Assembly: GCA_964017155.1 (NCBI GenBank)
Contig: OZ024856.1
Coordinates: forward strand, 1,117,701 to 1,181,700
Length of the DNA stretch: 64,000 nt
From: Oasisia sp. SBJ-2009
Taxonomy: Eukaryota; Annelida; Polychaeta; Sabellida; Siboglinidae
Direction of reading: 5' to 3'
Both the position numbers and the translations under genes were made by a program. Within the stretch, counting starts at the first letter, position 1; every line of letters starts with the position of its first letter. Shown piece by piece: positions 23,935-35,100 of the stretch. The notes beneath the pieces were generated by a model. The model saw nothing but the letters and a program-made list of their open reading frames with translations, was not told the origin of the DNA and did not search any database.

Positions 23935-24908
23935 TAGTTCACATAGAGGTTGTACTTCATGAGTCTCAGCAGCATGGCTTGGATCCGCGATGACGCTTTG
24001 TGGATAGATTTCCTAGTGATCATTTCCAACGGCTTGTGGTCGGACCTCCCTTCTACCTCTCGCCCACAGATGTAGTGCTGGAATTTCTCTGCCGCACACA
24101 CTACAGCGATACATTCTTTCTCGACCAGAAACCAGTTAATCTCTGTAGGAGTTAGTGCTTTCGAGTAGTACTTAGGCTACTGGTTGTCCTTCTTGCAGCA
24201 GACAAGCACCTATGCCAGTCTTACAAGCATCACACTGTATTTGGACTTTCATGTTCGGATCGAACAGGCGGAGACCAGGTGTTGTGGAAAGAATCTCCTT
24301 GACTTTGTTGAAAGCGTGTTCATGTTCTATGTTCCACACGAACGGTACGTCTGCTTTCAGTAGGTTTCTCATTGGAGCTGTTACAGTAGACATATCTGGT
24401 ATGTACTGTGACAAGTAGTTCAGCATTCCTATCAGACGCTGAATGTCTTTCTTGCATTCAGGTTCGCGTATTTTGACAATTGCCTCGACTTTTGATGGGC
24501 CTGGTTTCATTCCGTTGGAACCGATTATGTTGCCCATGTAGCTCTCTTCCGATTTCTCGAGCTGCAATTTCGCGATGTTGAACTTCACGTTCTTCTCCTG
24601 GGCTCGCTTGAACAACTTGACGAGTGTGCGGTTGCCTTTCTCTTCGCTGTTGAACGCAATGATTATGTCGTCTGCAATCACGTGCACATCATCAATGTCA
24701 CCAAATGTTTGGTACACTCTCTTCTACAGGACTCCTGACACTGAGCAAATTCCAAAGGGCACTCGCTTGAAGAAATATCTTCCAAACGGTGTGTTAAAGG
24801 TAGTGAGAGAGGCACTCTCTTCAGACCGAGGAATGAGGAATGCATCCTTCAAATCGATCACCGTGAACACCTTGTGTTCAGTTGTCTTAATGATCAGGAA
24901 GCCAGCTC
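23935..24908 (-). pseudogene. Gypsy pol: reverse transcriptase (3' part) and RNase H
   Basis: Read on the minus strand: VFTVIDLKDAF, then LTTFNTPFGRYFFKRVPFG, a stop, VYQTFGDIDDVHVIADDIII (the catalytic YXDD-type motif here is IADD), and later IGMLNYLSQYIPD. The RNase H part (QIQCDACKTGIGACLLQ) runs into a frameshift after GQPVA and continues YSKALTPTEINWFLVEKECI. A second stop lies near LMKYNLYVN. It is clearly a Gypsy RT-RNase H, but broken. Confidence 0.85.
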
Positions 24909-25305
24909 ATTTATTTATTATTAATCATAATTGATGACGTAAGTTTAATTTTAAATTTTTATTATTTATTAGATTTATTTATGTTTTTGGTAATAAAAAA
25001 CAAGGTTTTACAAAGTGTTTCTAATCAGGAGATTATTGCCATACTTTTCTATATTGTAACTATCAATGTCATTTACATATTTTAGTAATTATTTATATCA
25101 CTTTATTTATTATTGTTTGTTTTAGTATGTTATATTTGTCATTTCTGTCAATGTCTGTCATGTGTATGTCTACGACCACAATGGAAATAAGTGCGTGCAC
25201 TTTTTGTGTTATCCGAATATTTAAATGTACCTTGTATTTATATATTATGCATATGTGTACAATGTTTTACATTTTATATTAAATCAATCAATCAATCAAC
25301 AACAA
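24909..25305 (+). mobile_element. Non-LTR retroelement 3' tail inserted in the Gypsy RT
   Basis: About 400 bp of AT-rich sequence splits the RT between EDVI and VFTVIDLKD. It ends ttaaatcaatcaatcaatca, a short tandem tail like those at the 3' end of some LINEs. The segment tacgaccacaatggaaataa is also typical of such tails. No coding part is left. The family is not identified. Confidence 0.6.
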
Positions 25306-25860
25306 CAAATAGACGATAGATTACATCTTCCACGGTAAGTATCAAGAAGTTCTCCCGCTTGATAGCTTTGTTCAACTCTCTAGGGTCGAGACAGAGTCTC
25401 AAGGATCCGTCTTTCTTTTCCACAATCACGAGATTGTGGGTTACGGTTACGGTTAGGGTATGTGGGTTTGTTGATCTTCTGTGTGACCTTCTGTTTTCCA
25501 TCAGATCAAGTTTGAGTTTCAGTCTGTCATGTAGCCCAAATGGAACCCGTCGATATGTTTTTTTTTCAATGGCACTGTGTCTTGTTCGACTACAATGTGG
25601 TATGGTTCTTCGAAACAGCCTAGTCCATTACACACATCTTTGTATGTACTGTTGATACTTTCTGTTGTGACTGCTTCTACGCCTTTCACTCCTCTGGTGA
25701 TCAAATCCAAGGTTTTCACACATTGAGAGGCCTAAGATCGGTGGTGATTCCGAGTTGACTATGTAAATTGCACATTGCTTGCCATTCACTGAACACTCGA
25801 GCTGACACTTCCCGATATGTGTCACCCGTTGACCTCCGTACGCTCTGAGCACAGTGTTTG
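25306..25860 (-). pseudogene. Gypsy pol: protease C-terminal part and RT N-terminal part
   Basis: Contains VEKKDGSLRLCLDPRELNKA (start of the RT domain) and, upstream, CAIYIVNSESPPILGLSMCE from the protease-RT spacer. Frames shift near 25500 and 25720. A ggttacggttacggttaggg tract at 25440 interrupts the RT N-terminus. Confidence 0.78.
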
Positions 25861-25866
25861 ACGGCT

Positions 25867-26277
25867 TTATCTGCGGTCTTGGTGTGATTTTTTTAATGTT
25901 CCAAACGGTATCACATTGGTGGCTGCTCCCGTGTCTAATTTCACCTTCACACGTGTCTCATTGCATCTAATGACAGCATGCCATTTACCAGCTTTCTCAA
26001 TGTTTACAATGAAGAGCATGTCCAGAAAGAATTGATCATCATCTTTCTCTGAATTGGGCCTGCATATTTCTGCAAAATTATTTCGTCCACCGCATTTTAG
26101 GCATCTTTTTCCCCATGCTGGACATCTTTTTGGAAGGTGGTGTCTTCCACATATTCCACACCTCATGCGTTCTGTTTTCTTGTGCTGGTTCATTGCACTG
26201 GCAGGTTTTGGTTTATGCTTGACTCGTGACTTGGAATTATCTTCCCAAATAACTTTGCGCATGCGCAGTAACGTCAA
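25867..26277 (-). pseudogene. Gypsy gag end: zinc knuckles, and protease start
   Basis: Contains a CCHC knuckle (CGICGRHHLPKRC) and a second one in which the histidine is replaced (CLKCGGRNNFAEIC). The aspartic protease active site follows as KLDTGAATNVIPF. The capsid part of gag is not visible between this frame and the LTR remnant, so gag is probably deleted. Confidence 0.8.
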
Positions 26278-26354
26278 TCGGAACGTTTATAACGCCAGCT
26301 ACAAGCGCTACACCGGTACTGAACAGCAGGGGCAGGACTGCGCGTATTTATAGT

Positions 26355-26462
26355 CTCCGGGGTTCCGAGCGCATTTACCATCACGACTGACTGACAGGTC
26401 TGCGTACCGAGTTAGACTGACGATACTGCGACACTACAGATTCACAGACAACACGGAATCGT
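26355..26462 (-). repeat. Candidate 5' LTR remnant
   Basis: Direct-repeat partner of 21414-21519, directly outside the gag-protease fragment. Confidence 0.55.
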
Positions 26463-27125
26463 TTGTTAAATATATCAATACAAATTAAGTGCGGACCTTG
26501 TGTGGTCCATATTGTTCCCGTGTCGCCCTTCCGTCATTGAACATCAATATGCATGTCAGTGTCAATGGATTAGTAATTACAATTTCGCATGCTTAATGTA
26601 CGTACCGTATGATATAATATATCATATAGTCGAGGTCTTAATGCCATTTAGCCTAATAAATAACTTCTCTGTATATCAGCTTAAGTGTCTAACAAGTTGA
26701 CACCCCAATTTCATCTGAAAACGCTCGCCGTAGTATATATATAGCAAGTAAACGGCTACCCTCATTGCAACTGTTGTGTACTCGATGCCTTGTGGCAGTG
26801 GTGTGTATCAGTGGTGCTCACAACCGGTCTGGCGAACTAGGCTTACTTTCTCGTGGCACGTTTGAGTTGAGGGTTGAAAGTCGTGACGCTCCTTGCCAGG
26901 GAACGTTGTAAGGAGCAACCAATGCGATTCTGCGCCCCAATAGTGCATTAGATTGTACTGTAGGTTATATGTACACAGTGTCTCCCACTTCCGGAGTGCC
27001 TATTTTTTTAAATTATGTTACGATCAAACTTTTTCATGACATTTAATGGATGGACTTGTACCACTATTCGAATATTGTGGGCGTTTTTTTTAAACTCGGT
27101 GTCATGATGAGCTTTAATTAATTAG
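26463..27125. other. Intergenic, between Gypsy and fold-back element
   Basis: No gene or repeat recognised. Confidence 0.5.
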
Positions 27126-27244
27126 ATATAGTGAAATCAGAACTATCTGTAAATAGTAAAATACTAAGATATACAATCATAACATTGTCTTTAAACACGA
27201 ATCAGTAAATAAATGCACATAGAATATAATAATAATAGTAATAA

Positions 27245-27320
<76 letters not shown>

Positions 27321-27525
27321 AACATGTATATATATAATTATATATATATATATATATATGTATATATTTATATATATATTATACATATACATGTATATAT
27401 CCTAAACGTAGCTTGTAAATACTATATAAGAAGTCACAATGGAATGGTCAACCTCTGCTGCGTTTACGATATATATATATATATATATATTTACATACAT
27501 ATATATATATATATATATATAATAG

Positions 27526-27581
<56 letters not shown>

Positions 27582-27730
27582 GTATATATATATATATATA
27601 TATACATGCAATTTATTACTACTATTATATATTGTACGTGCATTTATTTACTGATTCATGTTCAAAGACAATGTAATGATTGTATATATGTTAGTATTTT
27701 ACTCTTAATAGATAGTTCTGATTTCATTAT
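27126..27730. mobile_element. Fold-back (long inverted repeat) element
   Basis: An arm at 27126-27250 pairs with 27601-27730: gtgcatttatttactgattc and tagtattttact and agatagttctgatttca on the right have their complements on the left. Identity is about 85 to 90% by eye. The space between holds (TA)n tracts and about 70 bp of unique sequence (aacgtagcttgtaaatact ... tctgctgcgtttacg). This fits a MITE-like or fold-back element, possibly a degraded hairpin. Confidence 0.75.
27248..27605 (+). repeat. (TA)n tracts within the fold-back element
   Basis: Long TA runs at 27248-27318, 27334-27400, 27468-27520 and 27528-27603. Tyr/Ile-repeat frames across them are artefacts. Confidence 0.95.
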
Positions 27731-27870
27731 TAAAAATGTTTGTAATTATAATGCTCACCAGAACGGTTATTTGGATGAACGCTACATAAAAAATATATTA
27801 TTGTTATATATTGAACAAAATACACATAATCGTTAGATATATAAAACAAATGTATTTTTGTGTTTGTGTT

Positions 27871-27884
27871 AATATATATTCTCG

Positions 27885-27936
<52 letters not shown>

Positions 27937-27950
27937 CGAGAATATATATT
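27871..27950. repeat. Perfect 80-nt palindrome with (AT)n centre
   Basis: aatatatattctcgtaat at the left is followed by (AT)n and then attacgagaatatatatt at the right; the whole 80 bp is its own reverse complement. It can form a cruciform. Confidence 0.92.
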
Positions 27951-28857
27951 ATATACTATTTCACAGATTAAATACTGACCATACTTTGTGAATGGACCAA
28001 ACAAATACTAATACAAAACGAATGAAGAGAAAATGTAGGTGGATAGGATTATGTTTAGGATACCTCCAAGCACTATCACCCATCAAACCAACAAAGGAAG
28101 AGACAAAAAAGGCCACCTGTAGAAATACACTGAAAATCTTGAATTAAAGAAAATGGGATAGACCAGGAGAGAGATGGAGACGATGGCCACAAACAAACAA
28201 CAGCGGTGTTTCTTAGTTGATGGCCCATGCTCCCAGTGAACAAACAGTCATAAGTAAGCGAAGTATTCCTCCAACATTTTGTAAACTGATTTGACATAAA
28301 AACATATCGGTAGTCAAAATAATGTTATGTACACATTGTAAATAACACATTATCAAAACACACACACACGCACACATTAAACCAATGAGTATTTACTGAT
28401 ATATACACCCATTCATATTGGAGGTGTCATTAGACATACAGAAGATAACGAACCAGAGAAAATGTTGGACAGTGATATACGGTGCAACATGTTCTGGTGT
28501 AATAAACACCACTAAAACTCATGCTTGTAGGAAAGAGTTGTACTCGTTTTGTAATTTATAATGTTCCAGATGGAAACAATCGTTCAAATAGGGTGTTGGG
28601 GCAGCTGTAGTGTTGAAGGATGTGCTTCCTCAAAAGAAGCTCAAAATCACAGTTAGCAGTCTTATCCAGAAAAGTGAGTTTGTGCATGCTTTTTTCAGAC
28701 CATGTACTAATCATGTATTCCTGTCAGATGATATCAATTCACTCTTTCTAACTGTATAATATACAATTTTGGCTGATTGAATGTAGGTTGCTAAACAAGC
28801 AGGGAATAATATTCAACCCCACAGAGAGAGGTAGGTGGGAGAGACAGACAGACAGAC

Positions 28858-28902
<45 letters not shown>

Positions 28903-29822
28903 GGGAGAAAGGGAGGTTTTGAATGTGGCTGAAGAGAAATATATAATGAACACATCTGAACAAGAAAGAGCTGGAAAACACTACTAAGAATAAAAGATGG
29001 TAAACATGACAGTGATGGAACGTATTATGATTATGGATTCTATTAACCTGGCTTAAACCATCTGCCGACAAAGTTATGAAACAGTGCATATACATGAAAC
29101 TATATGCATCGTTTTGCCAGTGTGTATGTACATTGTTTCGTGTTACTAAGGCTTTATCAAACAGCATGTGTTTAATGATCGTTATACATCTACAAATAAA
29201 TGCTTGCCACTTATGAAATGTTTTGACAATTATTTGTCAGTTAAGTTGAAACTTCCTTCCTAGTGACAGGACATATTTGTGTAATTTCGCACATGAACAT
29301 CCTCACAGCAGAGTTGAGAGAACTGAATAAATATAAAACTACACAGTAATATGTTACGTTTTTTTTTAATGAAATAGTTGTTTTTTATGGTCTCAATGCT
29401 GTACCTTTACACAAAAATACGTACTACTACAGTCATTACTCAACCCCTGGCACATATACATATTTTGCAGAGAGAGGGCAAGAGAATCCCTAATATCATA
29501 TAATCAGCAACAATAGATAAGGAATACAACTTAATTTCACTGCAAGTTAAAATCTAGTAATGACATTAACACAATGTGGATGGGTAGATTAATTTTATTA
29601 TATTTGCATGAAAAAAAAATTTGTTTGTAACACTCCAGCCAATTACTCGGTGTACAGAAGCAATGTGGATTAAACAAGCTTGTCCATGGTCCAAAGTAGC
29701 AGCAGGCAAAACTTTTCTATCGCATTGCCCATTTACACAAAGATCCACCATTTGTAGCACTAACATGTTTTATTGACAAATACAACACTTCGCACAGAGG
29801 CAACTTACTCATAGCAGGCATA
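27951..29822. other. Intergenic, downstream of DNAH14
   Basis: Contains a (GA)n tract at 28858-28901. I find no gene. The Ser/Leu-repeat frame across the GA tract is an artefact. Confidence 0.55.
28858..28901 (+). repeat. (GA)n microsatellite
   Basis: About 20 GA dinucleotides preceded by gacagacagacagacagg. Confidence 0.97.
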
Positions 29823-30595
29823 TAGGACACAGAATGGTGCATATTGGACACAGAATGGTATATATTGGACACAGAATGGTGCATATTGGACACAGAATGG
29901 TATATATTGGACACAGAATGGTGCATATTGGACACAGAATGGTGCATATTGGACACAGAATGGTGCATATTGGACACAGAATGGTGCATATTGGACACAG
30001 AATGGTGCATATTTGACACAGAATGGTACATATTTGACACAGAATGGTACATATTTGACACAGAATGGTGCATATTTGACACAGAATGGTGCATATTTGA
30101 CACAGAATGGTGCATATTTGACACAGAATGGTACATATTTGACACAGAATGGTGCATATTTGACACAGAAAGGTATATATTTGACACAGAATGGTGCATA
30201 TTTGACACAGAATGGTATATATTTGACACAGAATGGTGCATATTTGACACAGAATGGTACATATTTGACACAGAATGGTATATATTTGACACAGAATGGT
30301 ATATATTTGACACAGAATGGTATATATTTGACACAGAATGGTATATATTTGACACAGAATGATACATATTTGACACAGAATGGTTTATATTTGACACAGA
30401 ATGGTATATATTTGACAAACATGTTGTACATATTTGACACAGAATGGTACATATTTGACACAGAATGGTATATATTTGACAACATGTTGTACATATTTGA
30501 CACAGAATGGTACATATTTGACACAGAATGATACATATTTAACACAAAATGTTTACATATTTGACACAAAATGTTTACATATTTGACACAGAATG
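29823..30595 (+). repeat. Minisatellite, 21-bp unit, about 36 copies, two subtypes
   Basis: Unit gtgcatattggacacagaatg in the first nine copies (29823-30010) and gtgcatatttgacacagaat(g) in the rest. The switch is abrupt at 30010. The 21-bp period keeps a 7-residue frame open on both strands, which yields artefactual 170-250 codon frames. Confidence 0.96.
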
Positions 30596-31487
30596 GTACC
30601 TTTCAGCTTTAGCATTATACATTGAATTAAAACACACCAAACTACAATACACCAAATTACAATACACCAACTAAAAGTTGTTAATACACTAATCAACAAG
30701 AATCACATCTCACACTGGGTGTTCCTACTGCATGTGCTATGGTAAGCCAGTTTACAGGATTCTAGGAGCCAAAACCATTTTGTACTAAAGTAAATTTTAA
30801 CAACGAATAATACTTGTCAATTTAAAACATGTTTGTTGAGGGTAGAAAGGTGGAACAAAAAACCTGACCATTCGCGTTTAATAAATAAATAAATAATGTA
30901 CACCCCCACAGTGGGCAACACAAGTATATAAATAAAAATGTGCAAAATAACTCATGTATATTAATATCACAAATACAAAACATGCATAAGTTCAACTCTG
31001 TTGACAAGTAGAGGCCATCCAATATGACTTACAACATGCAAAATCAGTGCCCATAAGTTGTAAAAAATATGTGATAATCTGGTAAATAAAATACGTCAAA
31101 ACGTGATAGATAACCGTGGGTGTAGTTTACAAGCCGTATTACATGTAATTAGATTTTTTACAATTTTGCTTTTTTGCAAGTACATGTTTCTTAATTGTTG
31201 CCATCATTATAAACTAACTGCTTCTGAATAACGGAATATACAGACTTTGGATGGAATAATTTCTGGAAACCCACTGGAGATGAATAAATTATAATAACAC
31301 AGTAACATTTCATTACAACAAGATCAAACAGCAATATATAAAAAGTATTAAAAGAATTAATGGAATGTGGATTATGGTAAATCACAGTGATCTGAATATT
31401 TATTGATGAATACAGAGATGATATGTCACATTTGTTATGTTTAAGACACTCCGATATACATTCTTATTGGCTGTGGATGAAACACAG
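30596..31487. other. Intergenic, downstream of DNAH14
   Basis: AT-rich; short repeats acaccaaactacaat at 30635-30668 and taaataaataaataa at 30880-30896. No gene seen. Confidence 0.55.
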
Positions 31488-31493
31488 TTTATT
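31488..31493 (-). promoter_or_regulatory. Candidate DNAH14 polyadenylation signal
   Basis: AATAAA on the minus strand, 385 nt after the stop codon. A second one lies at 31404-31399. Which is used cannot be told. Confidence 0.3.
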
Positions 31494-31599
31494 GGCCAAA
31501 AATGAAGTCAAGTTGTACTACAGACCAAGTCATTTGTGCCCAGTTGTATCTCTGGGATTGAATGCTTGGAGTGTCTGAACTATATCAAACCTGACCTGT

Positions 31600-31870
31600 C
31601 ATGCTCAACTAATAGGAATGTATATAACACGTGGTGCTCAACTAATAGTAATGTATTAATATTCGTCACTCTTGCCCTGTAAAAATGTACAAAACAATTG
31701 TTCTGCTTAATCAAAGTGAATGTATATTAACATGTTCACCCAATGAGAATGTATTTAACACTTTATGCTCAACCAATACATACTACATAGCACTTGTCTT
31801 ACTCAACGAATATATCTACCACTTGTTGTGTTCAACCAATCAGAATGTGTGTAACACTTGTTGTCCAGTG
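31600..31870 (+). repeat. Degenerate 40-45 bp repeat in the DNAH14 3' UTR
   Basis: Six or so diverged copies of a unit with gtgctcaaccaatcagaatg followed by tattaacacttgt. It begins just after the stop codon of the dynein gene on the other strand. Confidence 0.6.
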
Positions 31871-31877
31871 TTGTCCA

Positions 31878-32123
31878 TTAGATGTCCAGTTGACAAAGCA
31901 GGGCTACACCGCGCATGACCCAGAACTCTGGCACGTGGTCACTGGGCAGACTGACCGTCGTGATGAAGTTGGTGGACATGCCAGTGGACGAGAGAGTACC
32001 TGCCCGACTGGACGTCCGGTAGAGTGGACATTCGTACGTGCGTTTGTCCTCGTTCACGTGTTCCGAGCTCTTGAACATCGCGAGAGGCGACTCAAAGTTG
32101 GTTGATGTAGTCCGACTGAGATT
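31878..32123 (-). CDS. DNAH14: DNAH14 exon 21 in window (last, with stop)
   Basis: Acceptor atttcttccag. Encodes [18 protein letters not shown], then [31 protein letters not shown] and the C-terminus [11 protein letters not shown], a typical dynein heavy-chain ending. Stop TAA at 31880-31878. Confidence 0.93.
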   Translation of the reverse strand, partial: NLSRTTSTNFESPLAMFKSSEHVNEDKRTYECPLYRTSSRAGTLSSTGMSTNFITTVSLPSDHVPEFWVMRGVALLCQLDI

Positions 32124-35100
32124 CTGGAAGAAATATAAGTCAACATTCCTCAAGTTTGACAAAAGTTGACAATTAAATAATCACGTATTTCAACCAATTT
32201 CATCAACTCACTAAGAAATAATTTTTAAATGAAAGTCTGAAGGTTTTGTATATGATATAAAATAGCAGAAGAGCACCAACATAGGCAGGATTTTACAAGT
32301 AGTTTTCAAGCATAATGTATATCTACGAGGTATTCACTATACATTATAATATGCTAGTCTGTTTGTCTATATATTTTTAATTAACAAATTTTAAAATAAG
32401 GAAGTACTTTTGTCAATTATACTAACTTAACTGTTAACATATTACACATGTAGACGTACAAGAACTGGATTTATGATGGGAAAACGAGCTGAGGAAACAA
32501 CTATAATTCGTGGTCAGGAATAAAATTAACTATCAATGTGAGAAGCCAAACATGGAGCCTTGGATACATTTTTTAAATATCAAACCTGACTGCTTCACTT
32601 ACCGCATTAGGGATGAAGTGAACTTGGGGGAGTTGGGAGAATCTATTTCCTGGGAGTGCATCTGACAGTGCCCTGGCATTCACATCCCACCTGGCGCCAT
32701 CTATGTACAGACCAAACACCAACACGCCATTTATAGGCAGTGTCTGGCCCTGCAATTAAAACCACCATAGATTATATAACAGTTGATAAAAACATTACAC
32801 ACCTTACATTGAATGGATGGAAGTTCATGTCAGTTTACAATGTCTGGAACTAAAGTTATGATAGCGGCTCTTAAATGTTATCATAACAAATCATTGAGAT
32901 GTTGTCACCATTGAAACTAGCAAGTTGGTGTCATTCACCGAGTCACGTGTTGTCACGATTGAAACTTGCAAGTTGGTGTCATTCACCGAGTCACGTGTTG
33001 TCACGATTGAAACTTGCAAGTTGGTGTCATTCACCGAGTCACGTGTTGTCACGATTGAAACTTGCAAGTTGGTGTCATTCACCGAGTCACGTGTTGTCAC
33101 GATTGAAACTAGCAAGTTGGTGTCATTCACCGAGTCACGTGTTGTCACGATTGAAACTTGCAAGTTGGTGTCATTCACCGAGTCACGTGTTGTCACGATT
33201 GAAACTTGCAAGTTGGTGTCATTCACCGAGTCACGTGTTGTCACGATTGAAACTTGCAAGTTGGTGTCATTCACCGAGTCACGTGTTGTCACGATTGAAA
33301 CTTGCAAGTTGGTGTCATTCACCGAGTCACGTGTTGTCACGATTGAAACTTGCAAGTTGGTGTCATTCACCGAGTCACGTGTTGTCACGATTGAAACTTG
33401 CAAGTTGGTGTCATTCACCGAGTCACGTGTTGTCACGATTGAAACTTGCAAGTTGGTGTCATTCACCGAGTCACGTGTTGTCACGATTGAAACTTGCAAG
33501 TTGGTGTCATTCACCGAGTCACGTGTTGTCACGATTGAAACTAGCAAGTTGGTGTCATTCACCGAGTCACGTGTTGTCACCATTGAAACTAGCAAGTTGG
33601 TGTCATTCACCGAGTCACATGTTGTCACCATTGAAACCAGCAAGTTGGTGTCATTCACTGAGTCACGTGTTGTCACCATTGAAACCAGCAAGTTGGTGTC
33701 ATTCACTGAGTCACGTGTTGTCACCATTGAAACCAGCAAGTTGGTGTCATTCACCGAGTCACGTGTTGTCACCATTGAAACCAGCAAGTTGGTGTCATTC
33801 ACTGAGTCACGTGTTGTCACCATTGAAACCAGCAAGTTGGTGTCATTCACTGAGTCACGTATTGTCACCATTGAAACCAGCAAGTTGGTGTCATTCACCG
33901 AGTCACGTGTTGTCACCATTGAAACCAGCAAGTTGGTGTCATTCACCGAGTCACGTGTTGTCCCTAAGGTCAATGCCAGTATTGGGACTAGAGTTTGCTG
34001 TCGCCTGTAGCTGCACTTACTCTTTCTAATATGTTTCCTTCTAGTGATAGATCAGTTGAAAATATTGCTAAATTCCACCGTCATTCAAAAACATCCATTT
34101 ACAACCTTGTCTATCCACATAGCTGCCTGGTGTATCAATCAATCTGATGACAACTGAAATAGTTCATCGACTCTGAGGTTGATTAACCCTTTTATATGAC
34201 GTGGCGCAACAAACAAAATCATTTGGTGTCATCATAAATGGTGACAGGCAAAAGCCGTCATTGAAGCACGGAACCGTCACAAATATATGGTGGAAAAGTA
34301 ATTTCAAACAAATAAGTTTTGAGTTTTTTTTTTACAAACGATGTCTTTGCAGTACTGTAGTTTCAGATGGTTTAATTGTAGTAGGAAGTTGACACCAGAT
34401 TGTTGGGGCAGCTACTGAAAAAGCATGTTTGCCAATATTGAGCTACGTCTTAGGAACAATAATTCATGTTACCCTCTACACTGGACATTGATAGTCTTTA
34501 AGAAGTTAAGTGGAAACTGCTAGCATCTTTTCAGTGTAACATGGTTATAATAATAACAATAACAGTAAAACTTCTATAGTGCCTATATCCTTAACAAGTT
34601 CGAGCTCAGAGGCGCAACAAACACAATCATTTGACTACCAGGTAGTCGTAAACCTACACGGGGACAGACAAAGGTTGTCATTGTCATTGAAAAACAGCCA
34701 ACCATTGATGGTGGAAAAGCAATTTCAAACAAATATGTTTTCAGATAATTATAATGAGTTGTTGACATAAGCATGAATACTCAAGCCAAGGCATATACAA
34801 TTTGGCAAATACACACGTGATTCTAAGCAGGACCGAGCAAATGTGAACATTTAACTGTTATGGGAGGCTCAGACGTGCCAATCAAATAAGAATTTCTTGT
34901 GTATTACTATTAACCCGAAGTTATGTCTATGCAATATTAGAGAAAGAGTTACTACAATTTCTCAAAAATTAAATATACAGAAAATGTATACAATTTTTTA
35001 GCCTTTGAAGGCCCCGGGGTATTTTTAGAAAGATCCATAGGTACATTTCATGTGCATAGTGACAATGCCCTATGCCAAATTAGAAAACTAGATCCAGTCC

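Larger units (their letters stand above)
21410..26462 (-). mobile_element. Decayed Gypsy-type LTR retrotransposon
   Basis: Pol fragments in Gypsy order (protease, RT, RNase H, integrase) lie on the minus strand between 26277 and 22424. About 105 bp is directly repeated outside them, at 21414-21519 and 26355-26462 (shared ggggttccg.gc.catttacc, then atcacgactgact, gttagactg and gcgacactaca). I take these as remnants of the two LTRs; full LTR limits are not clear. Most of gag is missing. The element carries in-frame stops, frameshifts, a lost integrase residue and two later insertions (a retroelement tail and a minisatellite), so it is not active. Confidence 0.8.

Noticed and set aside
27213..27836. 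207-codon Tyr/Ile-repeat frame
   Set aside because: (TA)n microsatellite within the fold-back element.
29717..30569. Frames of 170-254 codons on both strands with 7-residue repeats
   Set aside because: 21-bp array; the repeat peptide has no flanking gene.
32899..34029. Frames of 360-376 codons on both strands
   Set aside because: 48-bp array with no stops in several frames; lies in an intron.
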